Part shown: positions 15,360 through 23,317 of the stretch, piece by piece
Position numbering within the stretch: position 1 is the first letter of the stretch
Layout: each line of letters opens with the position of its first letter
Assembly (NCBI RefSeq): GCF_001017125.1
Contig: NZ_JXOJ01000001.1
Location: 452,133-516,132, forward strand
Direction of reading: 5' to 3'
DNA from: Methanoculleus sediminis
Lineage (GTDB): Archaea > Halobacteriota > Methanomicrobia > Methanomicrobiales > Methanoculleaceae
Length of the DNA: 64,000 bases
Notes under the pieces: generated by a model
Databases searched by the model: none
What the model saw: only the letters and a program-made list of their open reading frames with translations
Told to the model about the DNA's origin: nothing
Position numbers and translations under genes: made by a program

Positions 15360-16910
15360 ATGACTACCCGCCTGCTTCAGAAAGCGCCAGACTCATCCCG
15401 GCCACGCCCACCCGCCGCGGACCTGCCGGTCGTCCTCCTGGTCGGCGTAGTTGCCGGCCTTCTGCTTGTCCAGGGTGCTGTTGCATCCGCGGCGCCGATC
15501 GTTGTGGCGGCGAGCGACAGCAGTGCTATGGCGGACGCGCACTACGTCTGCGACGGCATCGACGACCAGGTGGAGATCCAGGCGGCGCTCGCGAACCTCC
15601 CCGACGGCGGCACGGTCGTCCTCTCGGACGGCACGTTCAACTGTTCGGGAAGCCTCGCCCCCGCCGCCGGAGCGACGCTTCTCGGTCAGGGGCCCGGGGA
15701 AACATCCATCGAGTTCAGCCGGAACGGGATGCTCAACGTCTCGGAAGAGCGCGTCACCCTGGACGGATTCCACATCCGGGGTTCCGGCTACGTGAATGCG
15801 AGCACGGACACGACCCTCGATCTCGACCAGTGGCTCGGGGTGCTCACCGTCTACGCAAGCCATGCCCGGGTCTGCAACGTCACGGGCACCGCCGACGCGA
15901 GCATCCAGGCGGTCTTCCTCCTGCTGCACAACCCGAACATCTACGGCCCCGTCCTCGAAGACGTCGAGTTCGTCGACTGCCGGGCCGTGGATACCGGGAC
16001 CTACGGGTTCCTCCACAACGCCTGGGGTTCGGAGAACACGACGATCAAAAACATCCGCTACGAGAACTGCACCGCCGTCAACTGCGGGAGCGACGGTGCG
16101 TTCAACCAGTGGGTCACCGGGTTCAATTTTGCCGAGTTAAACGACATCGAGGGCCTCCGGGTGACGAACTGCCTTGCGGAAGGCAACCTGGAGTCCGGGT
16201 TCCACTTCGAGTGGGATCCAACGAAGCGCGATTGCGTCTTCATCGACTGCGTGAGCCGCAACAACGGCCGAAAACCCTACCCCGACGACTACCTGGTGGG
16301 CGACCCGGACTTCTTCGGGGCCGGCTTCTACCTCCCGGGAGGCGAGGTGACGCTGGTGAACTGCCGGGCGGAGGGGAACGGTGCGTTCGGGTACTTCGTC
16401 ATCAACCCGGAAGGCATGCTCCTCTACAACTGCACCGAGAGCGAGACCGGCCGCGACTCGACCGCCGGCGACCCGAGAAAACCCATATCCTACTGCATCC
16501 TCCAGTCCCTGCCCGTCTCGCAGAGCCCGTCCGTCGTGATGGACCACTGCCGGAGCCTCGACTCGTACGGCTGGGGCCTCTTTGTCTGCGGCACGGAGAA
16601 CGCGCTCATCCGGAACTTCACCATGACCGATCCGGCAGGGATCGACGGTATCGGGGCGATGCTCGGGTGCCCGTCCGGCGAACTCCCGGTAAACTCGACG
16701 ATCGATGCGGGTATCTCCGACTCGGTCATCGATCTCGCCGCATCGGGAGACCGGCCGCAGACGCTGGTGCAGATCGTGAACAACAGGAACGTCGTCTACT
16801 CCGGGAGGATCGTCTCGGATGCCGCCCGTCCGGTGGTGGTCGAGTGGACCCTGGCGGGGGGTGCGGACCTGACCGATCTCGAGGTGCTGCCGGCCGGCGG
16901 TACGGCATAG
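15360..16910 (+). CDS. secreted right-handed beta-helix protein, paralogue 1
   Basis: A 516-residue extracellular protein. An N-terminal hydrophobic segment (about 23-44) serves as signal or anchor. The mature part starts PIVVAASDSSAMADAHYVCDG, then DDQVEIQAALANLPDGGTVVLSDGTFNC, the pectate-lyase-3/NosD-type entry to a parallel beta-helix. Coils rich in Asn and Cys follow (GTYGFLHNAWGSENTTIKN, GLRVTNCLAEGNLESGFHFEWDP). No polysaccharide-lyase catalytic triad could be identified. It shares these blocks with the genes at 17.1, 19.2 and 27.4 kb. ATG 15360 is chosen over 15339 because AGGAG lies 4 nt before it. Likely a surface glycan-binding or structural protein. Confidence 0.85.
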   Translation: MTTRLLQKAPDSSRPRPPAADLPVVLLVGVVAGLLLVQGAVASAAPIVVAASDSSAMADAHYVCDGIDDQVEIQAALANLPDGGTVVLSDGTFNCSGSLAPAAGATLLGQGPGETSIEFSRNGMLNVSEERVTLDGFHIRGSGYVNASTDTTLDLDQWLGVLTVYASHARVCNVTGTADASIQAVFLLLHNPNIYGPVLEDVEFVDCRAVDTGTYGFLHNAWGSENTTIKNIRYENCTAVNCGSDGAFNQWVTGFNFAELNDIEGLRVTNCLAEGNLESGFHFEWDPTKRDCVFIDCVSRNNGRKPYPDDYLVGDPDFFGAGFYLPGGEVTLVNCRAEGNGAFGYFVINPEGMLLYNCTESETGRDSTAGDPRKPISYCILQSLPVSQSPSVVMDHCRSLDSYGWGLFVCGTENALIRNFTMTDPAGIDGIGAMLGCPSGELPVNSTIDAGISDSVIDLAASGDRPQTLVQIVNNRNVVYSGRIVSDAARPVVVEWTLAGGADLTDLEVLPAGGTA

Positions 16911-17148
16911 GTCTCCGGGGCGCCTGTGGTGCGAAAGGCATCGTGCGTGGATATCACGGGGCTGCGGAGCCGGCCGTTCCTCTCCCGGCCCCCCGTGCGG
17001 AACCCTTCGATGGTGGCGGGTCGGCTAAAGCCTTAAATGGTACTTCCGTGTCATAGAGGTGTGAGCCGGGGTGGACGGCGTCACCGGGCTCCCGCAGCCC
17101 GTACGATCCCCCGGCAATGTCGAAGAATAAGAGGCGAGTCGTAGTCCA

Positions 17149-18801
17149 ATGTCGGCAAAACTGCAGTTGGGGGAGAGAGAACGGCGCATCCTCATCGCCG
17201 TCGCGATCATACTCCTGGTGATCGTCGCCGTCGTGCTGATCCTGCATTTTTACCCCCCGGTTCCGGTGCCCCCGCCCCCTCCTCCCCCGCCGATCACCCC
17301 GATCCCCACGACTCCGGCAGTGCCCCCGGAGATTGCCGGACCGACGATCGTCGTTGCGGCGAGCGACAGCAGCCCGACGGCCAAAGCCCGGGCAGACATC
17401 CTGTGCGACGGCACCGACGATCAGGCGGAGATCCAGGAGGCGTTCGATGCGCTATCGTCGGGCGGCACGGTCGCTCTCCTCGAAGGCACGTTCAATTGCG
17501 CCGGGAACATCTATCCGGGCGCGAAGACCATGCTCCGCGGAGAGGGGCCGGATGCGACGTTCATCGAGTTCACCGATAACGGGCGGCTCCTTGTCTCGCA
17601 GGAGTCCGTCACGCTCTACAACTTCCACGTCAGGGGCACCGGATACCCGAAGGCCGAAAAAGACCTCTGGCTCGGCGTGGTCACCATCTACGCGAGCCAC
17701 GCGAAGGTCCTCGCCGTCGAAGGGACCGCCGATGCCAGCACCCAGGCGGTCTTCCTCCTGCTGCACGACCCCGACGTCTACACCCCCACCCTCGAGGACG
17801 TCGAGTTCGTCAACTGCAAAGCCGCGGACACCGGGACCTACGGGTTCCTTCACAACGCATGGGGGACGACGAACCGGGTTATCCGGGACGTCCGCTACGA
17901 GAACTGCGTCGCGATCAACTGCGGGAGGCACGGTGCGTTCAATCCCTGGGTGACCGGGTTCGACTTCGCGGAACTAAACGACATCGAGGGCCTCCGGGTG
18001 ACGAACTGCCTTGCGGAGGGCAACCTGGAGTCCGGGTTCCACTTCGAGTGGGACCCCGAGAAGCGGGACTGCATCCTCACAAACTGCATCAGCAGAAACA
18101 ACGGACAGAAAGCCTACCCGGCAAAAGCCTACCGCGAGGACGACCGTTCCACGCACTACTTCGGGTGCGGCTACTACGCCCCGCGGGGAGACATCACCTT
18201 CGTCAACTGCTACTCCGAGGGGAACAGCCGGCACGGGTTCTACGCGACGAACGGCGGCAAACTCTACAACTGTGTCGACCGAAACGTCGGGGCCGGGAAG
18301 AGCGATTACCGGATTGTCCAGCCCGCCTCATTCTACGCCGCCCCGACGCGATCGATAACCCCGTCCCTGGTGCTCGAGAACTGCTCGAGCATCGACTCAT
18401 ACGGCTACGGTCTCCATATCGACCTCGCAAGCGACGTTCTGATCAAGAACTTCCACCTGGAGAATCCGGCCGGGATCGACGGCAAGGCGACGAACCTCGG
18501 AGGGTCGCAGGGCGGGCCGCTGGCCAACTCCGTGGTCAACATCTATGCATCGGGCGAAAGGGCCGAGACGCTGATCTGGGCAAGAAATAACGAGAATGTC
18601 GAGTACTCGGGCAGGATCGTCTCGGACTCGGCAAAGCCGTTCGTGATCGAGGGCGACCGCACGCAGAACGTCAGGGTCAGGAACATGGAGATCGTCTCCG
18701 CAAGCCTCTCGCCGTTCACCAACGGCGTCATCCTCACGAATACGGTCCCTGCCGGTGCGGTGACGTTTGAGAACGTGGCGGTCACCTCGGGCGCGTTGTG
18801 A
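17149..18801 (+). CDS. membrane-anchored beta-helix protein, paralogue 2
   Basis: A 550-residue protein anchored by one N-terminal helix (about 13-36, ILIAVAIILLVIVAVVLIL). It is followed by a striking Pro linker (PVPPPPPPPPITPIPTTP, about 41-58) that would hold the beta-helix away from the membrane. The domain begins TIVVAASDSSPTAKARADILC and carries the family blocks GTYGFLHNAWGTTN, NDIEGLRVTNCLAEGNLESG and HYFGCGYYAPRGDITF. Unlike paralogues 1, 3 and 4, it lacks a cleavable-looking signal. It follows paralogue 1 by about 240 nt, a tandem duplication. Confidence 0.85.
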   Translation: MSAKLQLGERERRILIAVAIILLVIVAVVLILHFYPPVPVPPPPPPPPITPIPTTPAVPPEIAGPTIVVAASDSSPTAKARADILCDGTDDQAEIQEAFDALSSGGTVALLEGTFNCAGNIYPGAKTMLRGEGPDATFIEFTDNGRLLVSQESVTLYNFHVRGTGYPKAEKDLWLGVVTIYASHAKVLAVEGTADASTQAVFLLLHDPDVYTPTLEDVEFVNCKAADTGTYGFLHNAWGTTNRVIRDVRYENCVAINCGRHGAFNPWVTGFDFAELNDIEGLRVTNCLAEGNLESGFHFEWDPEKRDCILTNCISRNNGQKAYPAKAYREDDRSTHYFGCGYYAPRGDITFVNCYSEGNSRHGFYATNGGKLYNCVDRNVGAGKSDYRIVQPASFYAAPTRSITPSLVLENCSSIDSYGYGLHIDLASDVLIKNFHLENPAGIDGKATNLGGSQGGPLANSVVNIYASGERAETLIWARNNENVEYSGRIVSDSAKPFVIEGDRTQNVRVRNMEIVSASLSPFTNGVILTNTVPAGAVTFENVAVTSGAL

Positions 18802-19221
18802 TCGCCCCCCCGTCCCTGGATCGCCGATCCCGTTTCTCCGGCCGATCCCGGCTGCGGCCGGGGGTGCGGCAGGGGGGTGGTTGCCGTCGCGGCCGACCGG
18901 GCACGGGTCGGTTCACGATTTCGCGAGTTTTATAATATCTATCGTATTATAATGGGTATTCCGCTCCCGTTCATCCGTCCGGAACGACCCCGGGGATCCC
19001 CGGTCAAGATGCGTATTCTTCGGGGTGCACGCGTTAAAGTTATAATTAATATATATGCTTTGTTGTCGAGTTGCAAATTTCAGAAATGCTGCAAATAGAC
19101 GATTATCTCAAAAATGCGTGATTTTTTTAAAAATCGAATCAATCAAAATTGTCCTTTTTATTTAAAAAACCTTTTAAAATACGGCTATCAGATAATGCAG
19201 TATCTCCCAAGAGGTGAGATA
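18802..19221. other. AT-rich leader/promoter region of the dockerin-bearing gene
   Basis: No gene. The right half (18930-19200) is very AT-rich with several possible TATA boxes (for example near 19035-19050 and 19155-19165). GAGGTGAG at 19211-19218 is a near-perfect ribosome site for ATG 19222. Confidence 0.5.
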
Positions 19222-21795
19222 ATGCGAGATAGACGGACAACGAAGCTTCTTATTGCAGCGTTCCTGATCGTCGGGCTCATCCCGATTGTCGGGGCGCTCG
19301 AAGCGACCCCCACTACGATTGTCGCGGCAAGCGACAGCAGTGCGGCCGATAAAGCGGCGGCTGCTTACGTCTGTGACGGGGTCAACGATCACGTGGAGAT
19401 CCAGGCAGCACTGAATGCCCTGCCGTCATCCGGCGGTGTTGTCCTCCTCTCCGGTGGTACATACAACTGTGCAGGGATCATCGCTCCCAAAGCAAGCTCC
19501 ACCCTCAAGGGGGCAGGTGAATCGGAGACGAACCTTGTCTTCACCCGCGACGGGCGGATCAACGTCGACCGCGAGTACGTCACGCTGGACGGGTTCCACA
19601 TCAAAGGAACCGGCTACAGCAGCGGCGTCAAGTGGCTCGGCGTGATGAACGTCCGGGCAAGCCACGCGAAGATCCACAACATCACGGGTACCGCTGATGC
19701 AAGCATCCAGGCGGTTTACCTCCTGATTCACGATCCGACCGTATATGCCCCGACCCTCGAAGACGTCGAGTTTGTCAACTGCAAGGCCGTTGACACCGGG
19801 ACGTATGGGTTCCTGCACAATGCATGGGGCTCGACGAACATGGTGATCAAGAACGTCCGCTACGACAACTGTGCTGCGATCAACTGCGGCAAGTTCGGCG
19901 TGTTCAACCCCTGGATCACCGGGTTCGACTTTGCGGAGTTAAACGACATGGACGGCCTTCGCGTGACGAACTGTCTTGCGGAAGGCAACCTGGAGTCCGG
20001 GTTCCACTTCGAGTTCGATCCCAAGGTGACGAACGCCGTTCTCGAGAACTGCGTGAGCAGGAACAACGGGCAGAAAGCCTTCCCGACGAAGGCCTACAAC
20101 CCGAACGACATGTCGACCCACTACTTCGGGTGCGGCTACTACGCCCCGAACTGTGACGTGACGTTCATCAACTGCGTCGCAGAGGGCAACTCCATGAACG
20201 GGTTCTACACGACGAACGGCGGCAAACTCTACAACTGTGTCGAGAAGGACACCGGCATCGGGAGAACCGACTTCTCCTACCGGGTGCCCGCCGGCTACTA
20301 CAGTATCCCGAGCCGCTCGGTCAACCCCTCTACGGTGATGGAGAACTGCACGAGCATCAACTCGCGTGCGTTCGGTCTCCAGGTCGATCTCGCGAACAAC
20401 GTGAAGATCCGGAACTTCCACCTGATCGACCCGGTCGGGTACAACGGCAAGGGTTCCAGCCTCGGCGGCACGAACGGCCAGTTCGACAACTCCGAGGTGA
20501 GCATCTATGCATCCGGCAACCGCGTGGAGACGCTGGTCTGGGCGAAGGAGAACGTTAACACCGTCTTCTCCGGTCAGATTGTCTCCGATTCGGCAAAACC
20601 GTTCGTGATCGAGGGTTACAGGACCCAGAACGTCCTCGTGAAGGATATGGAGATCGTCTCAAAGACCCTCCCCGCCGGTTCCCCCGGCGTGACCATCGTC
20701 GGCACGGTTCCGGCAGGTCAGGCAACCCTCCAGAACGTGAAGGTGACGTCCACCGGCTCGTCGGTGCCGGCACCGACCCCGACTGCGACCCCGACCGTCC
20801 CCACCACCCCGGCTCCCTCCGGGAAGCCGGACCTCGTGGTGACCGACATCTCCTGGACACCGGCGAACCCCGCCACCGGGAATGCGGTGACGATGAAGGC
20901 CACGATCAAGAACCAGGGCGACGCCCCGACGCCTGCGGGCACGAAACACGGCGTCCTCTTCACCTTCGATGACGGTGCCGCCGGATCCGGTGTCTGGTCC
21001 GATGCCCACACGGCATCGATTGCCCCCGGGTCCTGGGTCACCGTGACCGCGAACGGCGGCTCAAGCGGTGCAACCTGGAAGGCCGTCGAAGGCACGCACA
21101 CCGTGAAGGCGCACGTGGACGATGTCAACAGGATTGCGGAGTCGAACGATGCTAACAACGTTCGTTCCGAACAGATCACGGTCTCGAAGACCGCGTCGGG
21201 GTCTACCCCGACCCCCACCCCGACACCCGCCGGGAAGCCCGATCTCGTGGTGACCGGCATCTCCTGGACACCGGCGAACCCCGCCTCCGGGGATGCGGTG
21301 ACGATGAAGGCCACGATCAAGAACCAGGGTACCGCCCCGACGCCTGCGGGCACGAAACACGGCGTCCTCTTCACGTTCGATGACGGCGCCGCCGGGCCCG
21401 GCGTCTGGTCCGACACTCACACCACGGCCCTCGCCCCGGGCGCATCGGTCACCGTGACCGCGAGCGGCGGCTCAAGCGGTGCAACCTGGAAGGCCGCCGG
21501 CGGCACGCACACCGTGAAGGCGCACGTGGACGATGTCAACAGGATTGCTGAGTCGAACGAAAACAACAACGTCATGAGCAAAGAGATCGTCGTCGGAAGC
21601 CTGCCGGTTCCCGTCAGGGGCGACCTTAACGGAGACGGCAGCGTCGACTGGGCCGACGTGACGATCGCCGCCGGCATGGCGCAGAAAACCGCTCCGTCCG
21701 ACCCTGCTGCCGACTTTAATGGAGACGGCACTGTGGACTGGAAGGACGTTGCCCTGCTCGCCGATCTCTTCTTCGGCAGGACCTCTTCTCTCTAA
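19222..21795 (+). CDS. secreted beta-helix protein with two CARDB domains and a C-terminal dockerin, paralogue 3
   Basis: An 857-residue extracellular protein. Order: signal peptide (about 1-28, ending PIVGALEA); beta-helix of the local family (about 30-505); Thr/Pro linker (TPTATPTVPTTPAPS); CARDB domain 1 (about 534-655); Thr/Pro linker; CARDB domain 2 (about 671-792); and a type-I dockerin (798-851). The dockerin has two EF-hand-like calcium loops, DLNGDGSVDWAD and DFNGDGTVDWKD, 30 residues apart. Dockerins plug into cohesin modules of scaffold proteins; no cohesin was seen in the window. ATG 19222 with GAGGTGAG upstream is clearly better than an upstream AT-rich extension. Paralogue 4 (27.4 kb) is its closest relative here. 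Confidence 0.9.
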   Translation: MRDRRTTKLLIAAFLIVGLIPIVGALEATPTTIVAASDSSAADKAAAAYVCDGVNDHVEIQAALNALPSSGGVVLLSGGTYNCAGIIAPKASSTLKGAGESETNLVFTRDGRINVDREYVTLDGFHIKGTGYSSGVKWLGVMNVRASHAKIHNITGTADASIQAVYLLIHDPTVYAPTLEDVEFVNCKAVDTGTYGFLHNAWGSTNMVIKNVRYDNCAAINCGKFGVFNPWITGFDFAELNDMDGLRVTNCLAEGNLESGFHFEFDPKVTNAVLENCVSRNNGQKAFPTKAYNPNDMSTHYFGCGYYAPNCDVTFINCVAEGNSMNGFYTTNGGKLYNCVEKDTGIGRTDFSYRVPAGYYSIPSRSVNPSTVMENCTSINSRAFGLQVDLANNVKIRNFHLIDPVGYNGKGSSLGGTNGQFDNSEVSIYASGNRVETLVWAKENVNTVFSGQIVSDSAKPFVIEGYRTQNVLVKDMEIVSKTLPAGSPGVTIVGTVPAGQATLQNVKVTSTGSSVPAPTPTATPTVPTTPAPSGKPDLVVTDISWTPANPATGNAVTMKATIKNQGDAPTPAGTKHGVLFTFDDGAAGSGVWSDAHTASIAPGSWVTVTANGGSSGATWKAVEGTHTVKAHVDDVNRIAESNDANNVRSEQITVSKTASGSTPTPTPTPAGKPDLVVTGISWTPANPASGDAVTMKATIKNQGTAPTPAGTKHGVLFTFDDGAAGPGVWSDTHTTALAPGASVTVTASGGSSGATWKAAGGTHTVKAHVDDVNRIAESNENNNVMSKEIVVGSLPVPVRGDLNGDGSVDWADVTIAAGMAQKTAPSDPAADFNGDGTVDWKDVALLADLFFGRTSSL
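20821..21189 (+). repeat. CARDB-encoding direct repeat, unit 1
   Basis: Starts GGGAAGCCGGACCTCGTGG. It is repeated with few changes 411 nt (137 codons) downstream, so the two CARDB domains arose by recent internal duplication. Confidence 0.75.
21232..21600 (+). repeat. CARDB-encoding direct repeat, unit 2
   Basis: The second copy of the unit at 20821. Most differences are single-base changes, for example GACATC to GGCATC in the first strand. Confidence 0.75.
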
Positions 21796-22012
21796 AGCGT
21801 CTACCAGGAGCAGTGGTTGATCCCTCCTCTCCTCCTGGTTTTGCCACAGGTGCCGCCCCCTAACACCTGTACGGTACGTGAACATATTGGTTATGGACGG
21901 GTCTTTTCACCCCCTCCGGTGAGCGTTGTCCGCTGCCGCATCGCGCAACACGGCCCTGAGCGTTCGTTCCTGGAGAATCTCCGGCTCTCCCGGGGCCGGA
22001 GCGGTGGATACA

Positions 22013-22020
22013 TCTATATA
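22013..22020 (+). promoter_or_regulatory. TATA box of flippase gene 1 (leaderless)
   Basis: TCTATATA is centred 29 nt before ATG 22046. No Shine-Dalgarno precedes the ATG. Confidence 0.6.
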
Positions 22021-22045
22021 GGTGCCGACCGATACTGGCGACCGA

Positions 22046-23287
22046 ATGGCAGTAGCATTCCCGAAAAACTTCAGCGAGGTCAGACAGCACTTAGAGCAGC
22101 CGCTTATCCGGAATTCGTTCTTCATCATGGCTTCATCGTTCGCTGCAGCCGGGTTCGGGTTCTTCTTCTGGATGATCGCGGCCCGGTTCTACTCGCAGGC
22201 GGACGTGGGCATTGCAACCGCCCTGATGTCGTCGATGGGCCTCCTCATCCTCATCTCCCGCCTGGGTCTCGACCAGTCGGTGATCCGGTTCTTCCCGACC
22301 CGCGACAAGAACCGGGTGCTCGGAACCGCCGTCCTCGTCCCGACGGCGGTTGCGCTCGGTGCGGGCCTCTTCTTCATCGCCGCGGTCGACGTCCTGGCTC
22401 CCGAGCTCGCGATCGTCAGATCGATCGCGCCGCTCTACCTCGTCATTCTCGGTGCTTACTCCATTACCTGGGTCTTTGAGGGTGCGTTCAACGCCCTGCG
22501 GAAGTCCGAACACTACTTCGCCCTGAACCTGCTCTACGGGACGAGGATCTTCTTCCTCGTCCCCCTGGTCTTCCTCGGCGCGATGGGCATCTTCGGTGCC
22601 TTCGGCCTCTCGTTCATCCTCGGTCTCGTCCTGGCTCTCGTCCTCCTTGCCCGGTGCTCCGTGAGGCCGGCGCCGTGCGTCGACCGGGTCTTCCTGCGGG
22701 AGGCATGGCAGTTCTCCGCCGGCGCGTACGTCGCCGGGATCCTGATGTCCGCCCCCAACATGGTCATCCCGATCATGGTGCTCAACGTGCTCGGGGCGGA
22801 GAGCACCGCCAACTACTACATCACCTACGCGATCGTCTCGATCCTCTTCATGATCCCCTACGCGTTCACGACCTCGCTCTTCGTCGAGGGAAGCCACGGA
22901 GGAGAGATGAAAAGAAGCGTTCTCCGGACGCTCGCGAGCATGTTCGCCCTCCTGATACCCGCGATCATCGGCCTCTCCCTCTTCGGGGAGCAGATCCTCA
23001 ACCTGATCGGCAAGGACTACGTCGAAGGGATGGCCCTGCTCCGCGTGCTTGCCGCATCCGCCCTCTTCGTCTCCATCTGCCAGACGTTCATATCCATCGC
23101 AAAGGTCCGAAACGATATCCAGAGCCTCGTCGTCCTCAGCGGCTTCATCAGCGTCGCCCTGCTCGGTCTCGGCTACGCCATGATGAACCGGTTCGGCCTC
23201 ATCGGCATGGGATACGCGTGGCTCGCCACCTACGTGGCGGGAACGCTCCTCGTCGGCCTGATCCTGAAGAAGAAGGGATGGCTATAA
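22046..23287 (+). CDS. polysaccharide flippase (Wzx/MurJ-MATE superfamily)
   Basis: A 413-residue membrane protein with about 12 hydrophobic segments and family features: NSFFIMASSFAAAGFGFFFWMIAARFYSQADVGIAT at the start (the typical A-R-x-[FY]-S-x-x-[DE]-x-G motif), then RLGLDQSVIRFFPTRDK and a late GKDYVEGMALLRVLA loop. Such proteins flip lipid-linked oligosaccharides or polymers across the membrane. It heads a run of glycan genes and its best partners are the GT-C-like protein and GT4 that follow on the opposite strand. ATG 22046 is placed by the promoter. Confidence 0.88.
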   Translation: MAVAFPKNFSEVRQHLEQPLIRNSFFIMASSFAAAGFGFFFWMIAARFYSQADVGIATALMSSMGLLILISRLGLDQSVIRFFPTRDKNRVLGTAVLVPTAVALGAGLFFIAAVDVLAPELAIVRSIAPLYLVILGAYSITWVFEGAFNALRKSEHYFALNLLYGTRIFFLVPLVFLGAMGIFGAFGLSFILGLVLALVLLARCSVRPAPCVDRVFLREAWQFSAGAYVAGILMSAPNMVIPIMVLNVLGAESTANYYITYAIVSILFMIPYAFTTSLFVEGSHGGEMKRSVLRTLASMFALLIPAIIGLSLFGEQILNLIGKDYVEGMALLRVLAASALFVSICQTFISIAKVRNDIQSLVVLSGFISVALLGLGYAMMNRFGLIGMGYAWLATYVAGTLLVGLILKKKGWL

Positions 23288-23317
23288 TTTTTCGCGCGGG
23301 CTGCGGGAGCCGGCTCT

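Noticed and set aside
19222-21795. A polysaccharide lyase assignment for the beta-helix proteins
   Set aside because: The fold is right, but no catalytic Asp/Lys/Arg cluster of a lyase family could be identified by eye.
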